Source: Betaproteobacteria bacterium HGW-Betaproteobacteria-20 (GTDB lineage: Bacteria; Pseudomonadota; Gammaproteobacteria; Burkholderiales; Methylophilaceae). Taken from it: 10,197 nucleotides of DNA. The stretch is taken from the NCBI GenBank assembly GCA_002842195.1, contig PHCL01000022.1:1-10197 (forward strand), written 5' to 3'. Numbering within the stretch: the first letter of the stretch is position 1; every line of letters starts with the position of its first letter. Shown in pieces: positions 1-7,161 of this stretch. A model generated the notes under the pieces. The model was not told the DNA's origin. It did not search any database and was given only the letters and a program-made list of their open reading frames with translations. Both the position numbers and the translations under genes were made by a program.

Positions 1-775
1 ATTTTGATACCTGCGACCCGCCCGTCACTTCGTGGCCTTTAATCCAGGCATAACGCTCCCATTCACGACCGTTATTTTGATAATATTCTTCCAGCGCATC
101 CAGGTTTGATACCAGCGCGCCCTCACCACCAAACGGGCGTAGACGCATATCTACACGGAACACAAAACCATCTTCAGTAATCTCATCTATCGCCGCGATT
201 AGTTTTTTGGCAAGACGTGTGAAAAAATCCTGATTACTGATGGGTTTTTCACCCTCGGTTTCACCTTCTGATTCATAAGCGAAAATCAAATCAATATCAG
301 ACGAAACATTCAGCTCGCGTCCACCCAACTTACCCATACCGATTACAATCAAACTTTGCGGGTAGCCCTGCGCGTCCATGGGCTGCCCATACACGTCCAC
401 CAACCAGGTATTCAAGTAATCAATCGCGCTGTTAAGTACACACTCCGCAAGCTGTGTAGTGGTACGCATCACTTCTTGCAAATCAGCTAAACCATTCAAA
501 TCCCGTACAATAATTCGCGCCATTACATGGCTACGCAACCGCCTTAAAGCGCGTTTTAAAGAAATTTCATCAATTATTTTTTGCTGTGTCAAAAAATGCT
601 GCATGTCTTCTAACTGATACGCTTGCTGCATATTTTCTAGCAAATCATGCAGTAAGCCATTATCTTTTGTGAATAACCTTGCCACAAACGGGCTGCATGC
701 AACGGCATGGCTTACATAAGCCTCGGCACTAGATTGGACGTGGGTTTCAGACAGCAAATTTTCGAGTGTTAGCAT
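1..775 (-). CDS. glnE: Bifunctional glutamine synthetase adenylyltransferase/deadenylylase, N-terminal part (cut by window edge)
   Basis: GlnE attaches AMP to, and removes it from, glutamine synthetase in the cytoplasm, under PII control. The 258 visible residues begin with M-L-T-L-E-N-L-L and stay open to base 1, so the C-terminal adenylylating half lies outside. The nucleotidyltransferase motif of the deadenylylase domain is at residues 146-165: GMGKLGGRELN followed by SSDIDLIF, with presumed metal ligands D160 and D162. It is followed by RVDMRLRPFGGEGALV and EWERYAWIKGHEV, both typical of GlnE. The start at 775 is the first ATG after an in-frame TAA about nine codons upstream; no clear Shine-Dalgarno sequence precedes it. 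It is divergent from acs with about 100 bp between them. The family assignment is firm; the exact start is less certain. Confidence 0.93.
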   Translation of the reverse strand, partial: MLTLENLLSETHVQSSAEAYVSHAVACSPFVARLFTKDNGLLHDLLENMQQAYQLEDMQHFLTQQKIIDEISLKRALRRLRSHVMARIIVRDLNGLADLQEVMRTTTQLAECVLNSAIDYLNTWLVDVYGQPMDAQGYPQSLIVIGMGKLGGRELNVSSDIDLIFAYESEGETEGEKPISNQDFFTRLAKKLIAAIDEITEDGFVFRVDMRLRPFGGEGALVSNLDALEEYYQNNGREWERYAWIKGHEVTGGSQVSK

Positions 776-817
776 AGGTAATTTCAGGTAATATGACGTT
801 TACAATTTTGTTACATC

Positions 818-845
818 TTGTTTTTTTACTAGACCTGATTATAAG
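818..845 (+). promoter_or_regulatory. Putative acs promoter
   Basis: TTGTTT (818-823) and TATAAG (840-845) are separated by 16 bp in the glnE-acs divergent gap and lie about 30 bp before the acs ATG. The -10 is five of six to consensus but the -35 only three of six, so this is a weak sigma-70 prediction. No clear glnE promoter was found on the other strand. Confidence 0.3.
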
Positions 846-876
846 TCTGTAGAAATAATTTGAGGGGATTTTAAGC

Positions 877-2853
877 ATGTCAATTGAGTCAGTTCTACAT
901 GAAAACCGGATTTTTGAACCTAGCGCTGCGTTTGTAAAATCAGCCAATGTCTCTGGCATGGCGGCATACAACGCGCTATGTGCCGAGGCTGCCGCCGACT
1001 ACGAGGGCTTCTGGGCAAGGTTAGCACGCGAACTTTTAGTGTGGCATAAACCCTTCAGCAAAATACTCAATGATGATAACGCACCTTTTTACAAGTGGTT
1101 TGAAGATGGTGAGCTGAATGTTTCTGTCAACTGCTTGGATAAACATCTAACCACCATTCCTGATAAAGTTGCCATTATTTTTGAAGCTGACGATGGCAGC
1201 GCTAAAACAGTCACTTACAAAGCACTTTACCATCAGGTATGCCAGTTTGCGAACGGCTTAAAAAAGCTTAATTTAGCAGTAGGCGCCAGAGTGATTATTT
1301 ATCTGCCGATGGGCATAGAAGCCGTTGTAGCCATGCAAGCCTGCGCACGGCTCGGTTTAACGCACTCGGTAGTATTTGGCGGCTTTTCTGCCAAAAGTCT
1401 GAACGAGCGCATTGTAGATGCAGGCGCAGAAGCGGTAATTACCGCCGACGGACAATTTCGCGGTGGCAGAACCATTCCGCTAAAAATCGCCGTGGATGAC
1501 GGCATTGCGCTGGGCGGTTGCCAAAGCATTAAAAAAGTAATTGTACTGAAAAAAACCGGGCAAGCCATTGCCATGAATCACAACGACATTTGGTGGCACG
1601 ACCTCACAACAGGCGTCGCTGACACCTGCGAACCTGTGATGGTGAACGCCGAACATCCGCTATTTTTGCTTTACACTTCGGGTAGCACGGGCAAACCAAA
1701 AGGTGTACAGCATTCATCCGCCGGCTATCTGCTACACGCCATGAACAGCACGCGCTGGACATTCGACATTCATCCGGACGACATATTCTGGTGTACTGCA
1801 GATGTAGGCTGGATTACCGGCCACTCTTATGTGGCTTACGGCCCGCTCGCCATGGGCGCAACGCAGGTAGTGTTTGAAGGCGTCCCCACTTATCCGGATG
1901 CCAGCCGTTTTTGGCAGATGATAGCCAAGCATAAAGTGACTATTTTTTACACCGCACCCACGGCCATTAGAGCGCTCATTAAAGCTGCTGAAACCACACC
2001 CGCCACGCACCCGAAAAATTACGATTTATCCAGCCTGCGATTATTAGGCTCGGTAGGTGAGCCTATCAACCCCGAAGCGTGGATGTGGTATTTCGAGAAT
2101 GTTGGCAGTGGTCAATGTCCGATCGTAGATACCTTTTGGCAAACAGAAACGGGCGGCCATGTCATCACACCGCTACCCGGTGCTACAGCGCTGGTGCCCG
2201 GCTCTTGCGGGCTGCCGTTTCCAGGCATTGATATAGACGTAGTAGATGAAACAGGCAAAGAAGTGCCCTGGGGTACAGGCGGATTATTGGTCATTAAAAA
2301 ACCCTGGCCTTCAATGATACGTAACATCTACAACGACCCTGAACGCTATAAAACCAGTTATTATCCGGCAGATTTAGGCGGCAAAATTTACCTTGCGGGC
2401 GATGGCGCAGTGCGCGATGCCAAAACGGGCAACTTCACCATTATGGGCAGAATCGACGACGTGCTGAATGTATCAGGGCACCGCTTGGGCACCATGGAAA
2501 TTGAATCCGCGTTAGTGTCAAACCCATTGGTCGCAGAAGCCGCCGTAGTTGGCAAGCCACACGACATTAAAGGCGAATCAGTGGTCGCCTACGTGGTGCT
2601 GAAAGGTGCGCGCCCGACAGGTGAAGAAGCCAAAAAAATCGTCGCCAATTTACGTGACTGGGTAGGCAAAGAAATCGGCCCAATCGCCAAACCGGATGAA
2701 ATCCGTTTTGGTGACAACCTGCCCAAAACCCGTTCCGGCAAGATTATGCGCAGATTATTGCGTAGCCTGGCCAAAGGTGAAGCAATCACGGCGGATATTT
2801 CCACCCTGGAAAACCCAGCCATTCTGGAACAACTGAAAGAGGTGGTGAAGTAA
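877..2853 (+). CDS. acs: Acetyl-CoA synthetase (AMP-forming)
   Basis: Acs converts acetate, ATP and CoA into acetyl-CoA, AMP and pyrophosphate in the cytoplasm. The 658 residues match the usual length of about 650. An ACAS N-terminal region ([10 protein letters not shown], near residue 45) precedes the adenylation core with P-loop [11 protein letters not shown] at 266-276. [10 protein letters not shown] follows; its W421 corresponds to the tryptophan that limits the acyl pocket to acetate in characterised Acs enzymes, which favours acetate over propionate. SGHRLGT is at 533-539. PKTRSGK ends in K622, the catalytic lysine that is reversibly acetylated in this family. GAGGGG nine bases before the ATG is a good ribosome site and supports this start. 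The gene is monocistronic by appearance and ends before a REP-rich gap facing convergent cbpM. Propionyl-CoA synthetase was considered and is less likely. Confidence 0.95.
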   Translation: MSIESVLHENRIFEPSAAFVKSANVSGMAAYNALCAEAAADYEGFWARLARELLVWHKPFSKILNDDNAPFYKWFEDGELNVSVNCLDKHLTTIPDKVAIIFEADDGSAKTVTYKALYHQVCQFANGLKKLNLAVGARVIIYLPMGIEAVVAMQACARLGLTHSVVFGGFSAKSLNERIVDAGAEAVITADGQFRGGRTIPLKIAVDDGIALGGCQSIKKVIVLKKTGQAIAMNHNDIWWHDLTTGVADTCEPVMVNAEHPLFLLYTSGSTGKPKGVQHSSAGYLLHAMNSTRWTFDIHPDDIFWCTADVGWITGHSYVAYGPLAMGATQVVFEGVPTYPDASRFWQMIAKHKVTIFYTAPTAIRALIKAAETTPATHPKNYDLSSLRLLGSVGEPINPEAWMWYFENVGSGQCPIVDTFWQTETGGHVITPLPGATALVPGSCGLPFPGIDIDVVDETGKEVPWGTGGLLVIKKPWPSMIRNIYNDPERYKTSYYPADLGGKIYLAGDGAVRDAKTGNFTIMGRIDDVLNVSGHRLGTMEIESALVSNPLVAEAAVVGKPHDIKGESVVAYVVLKGARPTGEEAKKIVANLRDWVGKEIGPIAKPDEIRFGDNLPKTRSGKIMRRLLRSLAKGEAITADISTLENPAILEQLKEVVK

Positions 2854-2892
2854 ACAATAAAGCATCACAAAACAGCTTATAAAATGATTAAG

Positions 2893-3044
2893 TTCAGCAA
2901 ACGTAGCCTTGATGAAGTGTATCAGAAAAACTGATAAGCACTACTTAGCCAGTAAAACTGGCAAGTATTGCTAAATGGAATCGAGGGATTGCAGGCCTCA
3001 TTTATTCTCGATTCCACTGCGTTACATTGAGGCTACTTGCTGAA
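2893..3044. repeat. REP-like palindrome, copy 1 (interrupted)
   Basis: The outer arms are AGCAAACGTAGCC and GGCTACTTGCT, here extended to TTCAGCAA / TTGCTGAA. The inner arms carry GGAATCGAGG and TCTCGATTCC around a loop containing GATTGCAGGCCTCATTTA. It matches copy 2 almost throughout, except that after GATGAAGTGTA the left arm is broken by 55 bp (2922-2976) replacing two bases. The copy is decayed: CCTTGAT and ACATTGAGG replace the CCTCGAT and ACATCGAGG of better-preserved arms. Confidence 0.85.
2922..2976 (-). repeat. Double-hairpin insert, copy A
   Basis: This 55-bp segment interrupts REP-like copy 1. On the minus strand it holds two hairpins in order. The first is ACTTGCCAGT-TTT-ACTGGC-T-AAGT, whose stem can extend outward to AGCA/TGCT. 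The second is TATCAG-TTTTT-CTGATA, which uses one flanking base pair. The same two hairpins, in the same order and nearly the same sequence, occur at 8320-8369. No ORF is present, so it would be non-autonomous if mobile. Confidence 0.75.
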
Positions 3045-3141
3045 AGAGCAAACGTAGCCTTGATGAAGTGTAACGGAATCGAGGGATTGCAGGCCTCATT
3101 TACCCTCGATTCCACTGCGTTACATCGAGGCTACTTGCTCT
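3045..3141. repeat. REP-like palindrome, copy 2 (intact)
   Basis: This 97-bp element has outer arms AGAGCAA and TTGCTCT, then GTAGCCTTGATG facing CATCGAGGCTAC, and GGAATCGAGGG facing CCCTCGATTCC. The two middle segments (AAGTGTAAC and ACTGCGTTA) do not pair well with each other. Each half can instead fold alone: in the right half CCTCGAT and ATCGAGG enclose 13 bases. It is therefore built like two head-to-head REP units. It directly abuts copy 1 and shares its loop, suggesting tandem duplication. Confidence 0.88.
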
Positions 3142-3195
3142 GGCGTAATTTTCACATAACTTGGGGTCATCAAGGCTCTCGCTAGCTTTTGCTTG

Positions 3196-3489
3196 TTACT
3201 TTTGAAGTCTTGCGATTTCATCAAGTAGTTCAAGCACCATTGCAACTCCTGGTGTATTGATTTCAAGGTCGCGAGATAATCTCAATGCTTGCAAAGCGCG
3301 TTGGAGAGAGTCTCCACTAAAGCGCCAATCATCAGGCGAATGACCTGTAGGATTTAATATCCCTTCATACACCCAGGCAATCACGTGTTCTTCTGCTGCG
3401 TTAGTGGCATGACAAAGTTCTGTGATGGTCATGTGAATTTCGTTTTCAACAATAGACCCCTCTAATATCTGTATATTAGTGATACTCAT
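3196..3489 (-). CDS. cbpM: Chaperone modulatory protein CbpM
   Basis: CbpM is a small MerR-like protein that binds the J domain of CbpA and restrains its co-chaperone and DNA-binding activities. The 97 residues match the family's usual length of about 100. The segment ITELCHATNAAEEHVIAWV followed by EGIL resembles the winged-helix start of MerR_2/CbpM proteins, and the C-terminal part (RALQALRLSRDLEIN, then LELLDEIARLQ) is helical and coiled-coil-like. AAGGTG five bases before the ATG is the ribosome site and lies inside the end of cbpA. The start overlaps the cbpA stop as ATGA, which implies translational coupling. Identification rests on both sequence and the cbpA partner. Confidence 0.88.
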   Translation of the reverse strand: MSITNIQILEGSIVENEIHMTITELCHATNAAEEHVIAWVYEGILNPTGHSPDDWRFSGDSLQRALQALRLSRDLEINTPGVAMVLELLDEIARLQK

Positions 3490-4427
3490 GACGACACCTT
3501 CATATTCGCTCTAGGGTTGAAATCAAAAGCCTTAGCCATTGCGCGATAGGCCTCTTTTTCCTGCTCGCTTTCAGCGGGAGGGATGGTTATTGTGGTTACA
3601 ACATATAAATCGCCAGGCGTTAATCCTGGGATACCACGCCCTTTTAGGCGTAATTTTCGACCTGAGTTTGAACCTTGTGGAATTTTAAGTTCAACTGAAC
3701 CACTTGGCGTTGGCACGTTAACCGTGGCGCCCAGTGCGGCTTCCCAAGGGGTGATAGGTAAATCCATATAAACATCTCGACCTTCAATACGGAAAGAAGC
3801 GTTAGGCTTAAACGATATTTCGAGATAAAGATCACCAGCTGGACCAGTGCCTACTCCAGGGCCCCCCTGCCCGCGCAATCTAAGGTGTTGGCCGGCATGA
3901 ATGCCTTTGGGAATGGCAATATCCAGCTTGCGCTCTTGCATCACCACGCGACCCTGCACATCATGACTTGGCATTTGTAGTGAGATACTTCTTTTTGCCC
4001 CGTGATAGGCATCACTCAGGTCTATCATCACTTTGGCGTGATGATCCTGGCCTTTAGCATTCATATTCTGATTTTGCCTGCCTCTAGCATGGCGGCCAAA
4101 AAGGGCTTCAAAGAATTCACTTTGGTCAGCAGAGTTGGGGTCGAACCCACTGCCGCTGAATTCAAAGCCAGCATCCCAGTTAGGTGGCGGAGTGAAATCT
4201 TGACCATGTTTGGCCTGGCTACCTACTTGATCGTAAGCCGCGCGTTTTTCCGGATCTTTTAATACTGCGTAAGCCTCACCGATTTCTTTAAAGCGATCTT
4301 CAGCATCGGCTAGTTTGCTAACATCAGGATGGTATTTACGCGCAAGCTTGCGATAAGCGACTTTTATTTCATCGTCTGTTGCCGTTCTGGCAACGCCAAG
4401 TGCTTCATAGTAGTCTTTAAATTTCAT
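3486..4427 (-). CDS. cbpA: DnaJ-type co-chaperone CbpA (curved DNA-binding protein)
   Basis: CbpA stimulates the ATPase of DnaK and, in E. coli, also binds curved DNA in the nucleoid. The 313 residues fit the family (about 300). Residues 5-68 form the J domain, with HPD at 33-35. A Gly/Phe-rich linker follows (NWDAGFEFSGSGF). Then come two substrate-binding beta-domains with LDIAIPKGIHAGQHLRLRGQ and VELKIPQGSNSGRKLRLKG. There is no CxxCxGxG zinc-finger region, which separates it from DnaJ proper. The start M-K-F-K-D-Y-Y is standard, although the upstream ribosome site is weak. It is first in an operon with cbpM. Confidence 0.93.
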   Translation of the reverse strand: MKFKDYYEALGVARTATDDEIKVAYRKLARKYHPDVSKLADAEDRFKEIGEAYAVLKDPEKRAAYDQVGSQAKHGQDFTPPPNWDAGFEFSGSGFDPNSADQSEFFEALFGRHARGRQNQNMNAKGQDHHAKVMIDLSDAYHGAKRSISLQMPSHDVQGRVVMQERKLDIAIPKGIHAGQHLRLRGQGGPGVGTGPAGDLYLEISFKPNASFRIEGRDVYMDLPITPWEAALGATVNVPTPSGSVELKIPQGSNSGRKLRLKGRGIPGLTPGDLYVVTTITIPPAESEQEKEAYRAMAKAFDFNPRANMKVSS

Positions 4428-4463
4428 ATACGGGTCTGCTTATACTCATAAAAATTCAGTTTG

Positions 4464-4469
4464 ATTATA
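4464..4469 (-). promoter_or_regulatory. Candidate cbpA -10 box
   Basis: A perfect TATAAT on the minus strand lies 37 bp before the cbpA ATG, giving a leader of about 28 nt. No convincing -35 was found at 16-18 bp; TTATGA is 19 bp away. It lies just outside the IS30 relic, so the relic's end may have displaced the original upstream sequence. Confidence 0.35.
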
Positions 4470-4496
4470 TACACCTTACTACTGGATATCATAATA

Positions 4497-4649
4497 CGGA
4501 TTCAATTCTGAAGTACAACCATCGTAAAGCTTGATAATATCTGCGCAGGCATTTTCCAGCCAAGGAATTTTCCAGGTCTAGCATTGAGCACAGAAACAAT
4601 ACAAGGCAAGGTCTTGCAGCAATGCATCATTGAACAATAACTGACCCTT
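4497..4649 (-). pseudogene. Decayed 3' end of an IS30-family transposase
   Basis: On the minus strand a short open frame, closed by TAA upstream and by TGA at 4502-4504, encodes CIVSVLNARPGKFLGWKMP then AQILSSFTMVVLQN. This matches the usual C-terminus of IS30-family transposases, where an LNxRPRKxLG(W/F)KTPxEV motif is followed by a tail ending near VALQ(T/N). The arginine of RPRK is G here. The DDE catalytic core and N-terminal helix-turn-helix are absent. The bases around the stop (CTTCAGAATTGAATCCG) resemble the right terminal inverted repeat that overlaps the stop codon in several IS30 members. This is recalled family knowledge, not a search. I read it as a fragment left by deletion; no left end was found. 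Confidence 0.6.
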
Positions 4650-4692
4650 TATTTACCGTTAAATTTCGTTAATTTCGCATGCCTTCCTAATC

Positions 4693-4739
4693 GCTGCTCT
4701 GTCAGCCTTTATTTATAAGGCTCACAGGGCAGCGTTTTT
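4693..4739 (+). terminator. Strong rightward intrinsic-terminator-like hairpin
   Basis: GCTGCTCTGT-c-AGCCTT, loop TTTATTTA or shorter, then AAGGCT-c-ACAGGGCAGC, followed by GTTTTTCTCTC. The stem is about 16 bp with one T-G wobble and a symmetric C/C mismatch. The T-run is only on the plus side, so it would end rightward transcripts. The nearest upstream gene on that strand is acs, 1.8 kb away, so no coding transcript explains it. Confidence 0.6.
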
Positions 4740-4904
4740 CTCTCGTAGGTTTTATCACACCAATGAGATATGCAGATTTACTCATGGCTGAAACTCTTTC
4801 AGGTGTCTGGCTGACATCGGCTAGTTACTTTTAACAAAATCGTCACGATGCTGTCACTATTAATCGTTAAGCTAAGACCACCTTTAATTACAGGCTTAAT
4901 TATT

Positions 4905-5429
4905 ATGAATAAGGTGTATGTAAAAACGGTTAAAGCAGTCAATGAGTTTGAGCAAGGTAATCGCACGTTAAGTTTAAAGCACCGGCAGATATTAATGATG
5001 GTGGATGGTAAGCGCACAAATTCTGAGCTTGCCAATTTTTTTAGCTCACGCAATGCTTTGCAAATGCTGCTGGATTTAGAAAAACTCGGTTTTTTAATGT
5101 CTGCAGATGTCGCTAAAAATCAGCCTGTAAATAATCAAAGTAATCCAACCAAACCGACTGAAGATTCATTATCGCTTGAACATCTTACTTTTATTAAAAC
5201 TTTTTTAGTAGAAGAGGCACAGATGCAGTTAGGGTTAATGAGCCGCGAAATTGAGAAAAAAATAGTCGAGGTGCAAAATTCTGATGACCTTAAAACCTGT
5301 ATCGCACGCTGGCACATGGCTATTAGAGATTCCAGAAACGGCCGAACCGTTTCAGATAAATTGATGGAAAGATTAACCCATTTGCTGGCAAATCCACCGC
5401 ACGCGCTTGCGTCGGAGATGCTCTCGTAA
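4905..5429 (+). CDS. Hypothetical protein with winged-helix-like N-terminus
   Basis: I do not recognise a named family. The 174 residues begin M-N-K-V-Y-V-K-T. Residues about 20-75 (LSLKHRQILMMVDGKRTNSE, then LANFF and LLDLEKLGFL) resemble the small helical or winged-helix domain seen in many uncharacterised betaproteobacterial proteins, where a 'DGKRT..ELA' turn precedes a helix and a 'LEKLGFL' wing. A polar, Asn/Pro/Thr-rich linker follows (about 82-100), then a helical C-terminal domain (FIKTFLVEEAQMQLGLM onwards). No signal peptide, membrane segment or catalytic motif is visible. An in-frame ATG exists at 4848, but the 19 added residues lack a ribosome site. For 4905 there is only a weak AGG 10 bases upstream. 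The role is unknown; it lies 123 bp before prfC on the same strand. Confidence 0.7.
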   Translation: MNKVYVKTVKAVNEFEQGNRTLSLKHRQILMMVDGKRTNSELANFFSSRNALQMLLDLEKLGFLMSADVAKNQPVNNQSNPTKPTEDSLSLEHLTFIKTFLVEEAQMQLGLMSREIEKKIVEVQNSDDLKTCIARWHMAIRDSRNGRTVSDKLMERLTHLLANPPHALASEMLS

Positions 5430-5511
5430 GCAGCTAAGATTGGCGAAAATAGTTTAATTTCACACTAAAAAACCTGCTCCTACGCGTGAATGCCGGAGTT
5501 GAGGTTATTTC

Positions 5512-5552
5512 GGGTAAAATGTGGCCTTTGTATTTTTAAACACATTTTACCC
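5512..5552 (+). promoter_or_regulatory. Perfect 12-bp inverted repeat abutting the prfC start codon
   Basis: GGGTAAAATGTG (5512-5523) and CACATTTTACCC (5541-5552) are exact reverse complements separated by 17 bases. The right arm ends one base before the ATG of prfC, and no Shine-Dalgarno sequence is present. In RNA this would be a 12-bp hairpin at the initiation site; in DNA it could be a dimeric repressor site. TAAAAT in the left arm also resembles a -10 box, but lacks a good -35. Which reading holds cannot be told from sequence. Confidence 0.6.
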
Positions 5553-7124
5553 ATGTCACTATCAGACGAAATCAAACGCCGCCGTACCTTCGCTATTATT
5601 TCCCATCCAGATGCAGGTAAAACTACGCTAACCGAGAAACTTCTATGGTTCGGTGGCGCTATTCAAGTGGCGGGTGAAGTCCGTGGGCGCAAGGCTTCGC
5701 GCCACGCAACAAGTGACTGGATGGAGCTGGAGAAGCAACGTGGCATTTCGGTGACGTCATCTGTTATGCAGTTTCCCTACCGTGAACACATGGTGAACTT
5801 GCTGGATACACCCGGCCATGATGACTTTTCAGAAGATACATATAGAACATTGACCGCAGTAGACTCTGCGGTGATGGTGATTGACGCGGTAAACGGCGTG
5901 GAAGCACAAACCATCAAGCTGCTGAATGTGTGCCGCATGCGCGATACGCCGATTATCACGTTTGTTAACAAGCTGGACCGTGAAAGCCGCGAGCCGATTG
6001 AGCTACTGGACGAAATTGAAACCACTCTCGGCATGGAATGTGCGCCAATGACTTGGCCGATTGGCATGGGTAAAAGCTTTCGTGGCGTGTATAACCTGTA
6101 TACCGATACCGTTGCATTTTTTGATCCGCGTGCGGAAAAAGGCACTTCAGAAGTGATTAAAGGCTTGGATAATCCGCGCTTGGATGAGCTGCTAGGCCAT
6201 GTGGCAAATGAGCTGCGCGTAAATGTAGAACTGGTGCGTGGCGCATCGCACACCTTTGATGCTGCGCGTTATTTGAGTGGCAAACAAACACCGGTGTATT
6301 TTGGCTCTGCCATTAACAATTTTGGCGTGCAATCGTTGCTGGATGCCGTTGTAGACTTATCCCCCGCCCCGCTTGCCCGCAATACTGCAAGCCGTCCGGT
6401 TTTACCCGACGAAAATAAATTTTCAGGATTTGTGTTTAAAATTCAAGCGAATATGGATCCGAAACACCGCGATAGAATTGCCTTTTTACGCGTGTGTTCT
6501 GGCCGTTTTGAGCGCGGTATGAAAATCAAGCAAGTCAGCACAGGCAAGCTCATGGCGGTAAACAACGCCATTACCTTTATGGCGCAAGACCGCACCACCA
6601 TGGATGAAGCATATTCCGGCGACATTATCGGCATCCCGAATCACGGTACGATTAAAGTAGGCGATACGTTTAGCGAGGGCGAAACGTTAAAGTTCACTGG
6701 CATCCCGTCCTTTGCCCCTGAATTTTTCCGCCGTGCACGCCTGAAAAATCCACTTAAAATGAAACAGCTGCAAAAAGGCCTGCAACAACTGGCGGAAGAA
6801 GGCGCTTCGCAGTTATTTCGTCCATTATTATCCAATGACCTGATTTTAGGCGCGGTCGGCATGCTGCAGTTTGAAGTAGTCGCTCACCGCCTGGAACATG
6901 AATACGGCGTGGATATTGTGTTTGAAAATTACGACTGCTACACCGCAAGATGGCTGCGTGGCAAAGACTCCGACTTAAGCGCAATTGCTGACAAATACGG
7001 CTTTAACGTAGCGCTGGATGGCGCGGGAGAATACGTTTACCTCGCGCCTAACCGTGTGAATTTGCAAATGGCACAGGAGCGATACCCGGATATAGAGTTT
7101 TTAGAAACGCGTGAAATCATCTAA
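5553..7124 (+). CDS. prfC: Peptide chain release factor 3 (RF3)
   Basis: RF3 is a ribosome-associated GTPase that recycles RF1/RF2 after termination. The 523 residues match the family (about 525-530). Counting from M-S-L-S-D-E-I, the G1 P-loop HPDAGKTT is at 18-25, with the switch region [12 protein letters not shown] near 63-74. G3 DTPGH is at 85-89 and G4 NKLD at 139-142. Domain II and III signatures ([35 protein letters not shown]) distinguish it from EF-G and other translational GTPases. The frame is open back to 5490, but the added 21 residues look unlike coding and would span the inverted repeat, so 5553 is chosen. The missing ribosome site is odd. The gene may be cotranscribed with the downstream SEC-C gene, 37 bp away. 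Confidence 0.95.
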   Translation: MSLSDEIKRRRTFAIISHPDAGKTTLTEKLLWFGGAIQVAGEVRGRKASRHATSDWMELEKQRGISVTSSVMQFPYREHMVNLLDTPGHDDFSEDTYRTLTAVDSAVMVIDAVNGVEAQTIKLLNVCRMRDTPIITFVNKLDRESREPIELLDEIETTLGMECAPMTWPIGMGKSFRGVYNLYTDTVAFFDPRAEKGTSEVIKGLDNPRLDELLGHVANELRVNVELVRGASHTFDAARYLSGKQTPVYFGSAINNFGVQSLLDAVVDLSPAPLARNTASRPVLPDENKFSGFVFKIQANMDPKHRDRIAFLRVCSGRFERGMKIKQVSTGKLMAVNNAITFMAQDRTTMDEAYSGDIIGIPNHGTIKVGDTFSEGETLKFTGIPSFAPEFFRRARLKNPLKMKQLQKGLQQLAEEGASQLFRPLLSNDLILGAVGMLQFEVVAHRLEHEYGVDIVFENYDCYTARWLRGKDSDLSAIADKYGFNVALDGAGEYVYLAPNRVNLQMAQERYPDIEFLETREII

Positions 7125-7135
7125 TGCCATGCGTA

Positions 7136-7155
7136 CCCTGAGCAAAGTCGAAGGG
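7136..7155 (+). repeat. Short dispersed-repeat fragment that supplies the next gene's ribosome site
   Basis: CCCTGAGCAAAGTCGAAGGG lies in the 37-bp prfC-ychJ gap. It matches a palindrome-like repeat (CCCTGAG...GTCGAAGGG) that I recall as common in many proteobacterial genomes. Its final AAGGG is placed six bases before the downstream ATG, as a Shine-Dalgarno sequence would be. Confidence 0.45.
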
Positions 7156-7161
7156 CTCACC

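Larger units (their letters stand above)
2854..3195. other. Gene-free gap between convergent acs and cbpM
   Basis: No credible ORF. Most of the gap is two adjacent palindromic REP-like elements, listed separately, the first carrying an insert. Such palindromes between convergent 3' ends commonly act as bidirectional transcript ends or mRNA-stabilising hairpins; no separate U-tailed terminator is seen. Confidence 0.8.
4428..4904. other. Non-coding gap between cbpA and the 4905 gene
   Basis: Contents: the cbpA promoter candidate, the IS30 relic, the orphan terminator-like hairpin, and a small perfect hairpin CTGAAA-CTC-TTTCAG at 4788-4802. TTAACA at 4831-4836 resembles a -35 for the downstream gene, but no -10 lies at a proper distance. 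I see no tRNA or known riboswitch fold. Confidence 0.6.

Noticed and set aside
1299..2327. Reverse-strand ORFs inside acs (and similar ones inside prfC and cbpA)
   Set aside because: They mirror codon bias of the strong forward genes, have low-complexity products and no ribosome sites.
877..2853. Propionyl-CoA synthetase (PrpE) instead of Acs
   Set aside because: The acyl-pocket tryptophan is kept (W421 in [10 protein letters not shown]), and N-terminal and core motifs read as Acs.
2893..3141. CRISPR array (two repeated units in tandem)
   Set aside because: Units are about 97 bp palindromes that abut directly, with no short identical repeats, unique spacers or cas genes.
2893..3141. Target-specific extension of the REP arms (TTC/GAA in copy 1, AG/CT in copy 2)
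   Set aside because: Only 2-3 extra pairs, absent in copy 3; within what chance allows.
4763..4834. 23-codon ORF beginning M-R-Y-A-D-L-L
   Set aside because: No ribosome site and no recognisable product; it overlaps the leader region of the next gene.
5474..5483. GCTCCTACGC as a fragment of the GTAGGAG repeat
   Set aside because: Only about eight matching bases, with no palindromic arm; too short to claim.
5490..5552. 21-residue N-terminal extension of RF3
   Set aside because: RF3 proteins start at the M-S-L-S-D-E-like sequence, and the extension spans the inverted repeat with no ribosome site.
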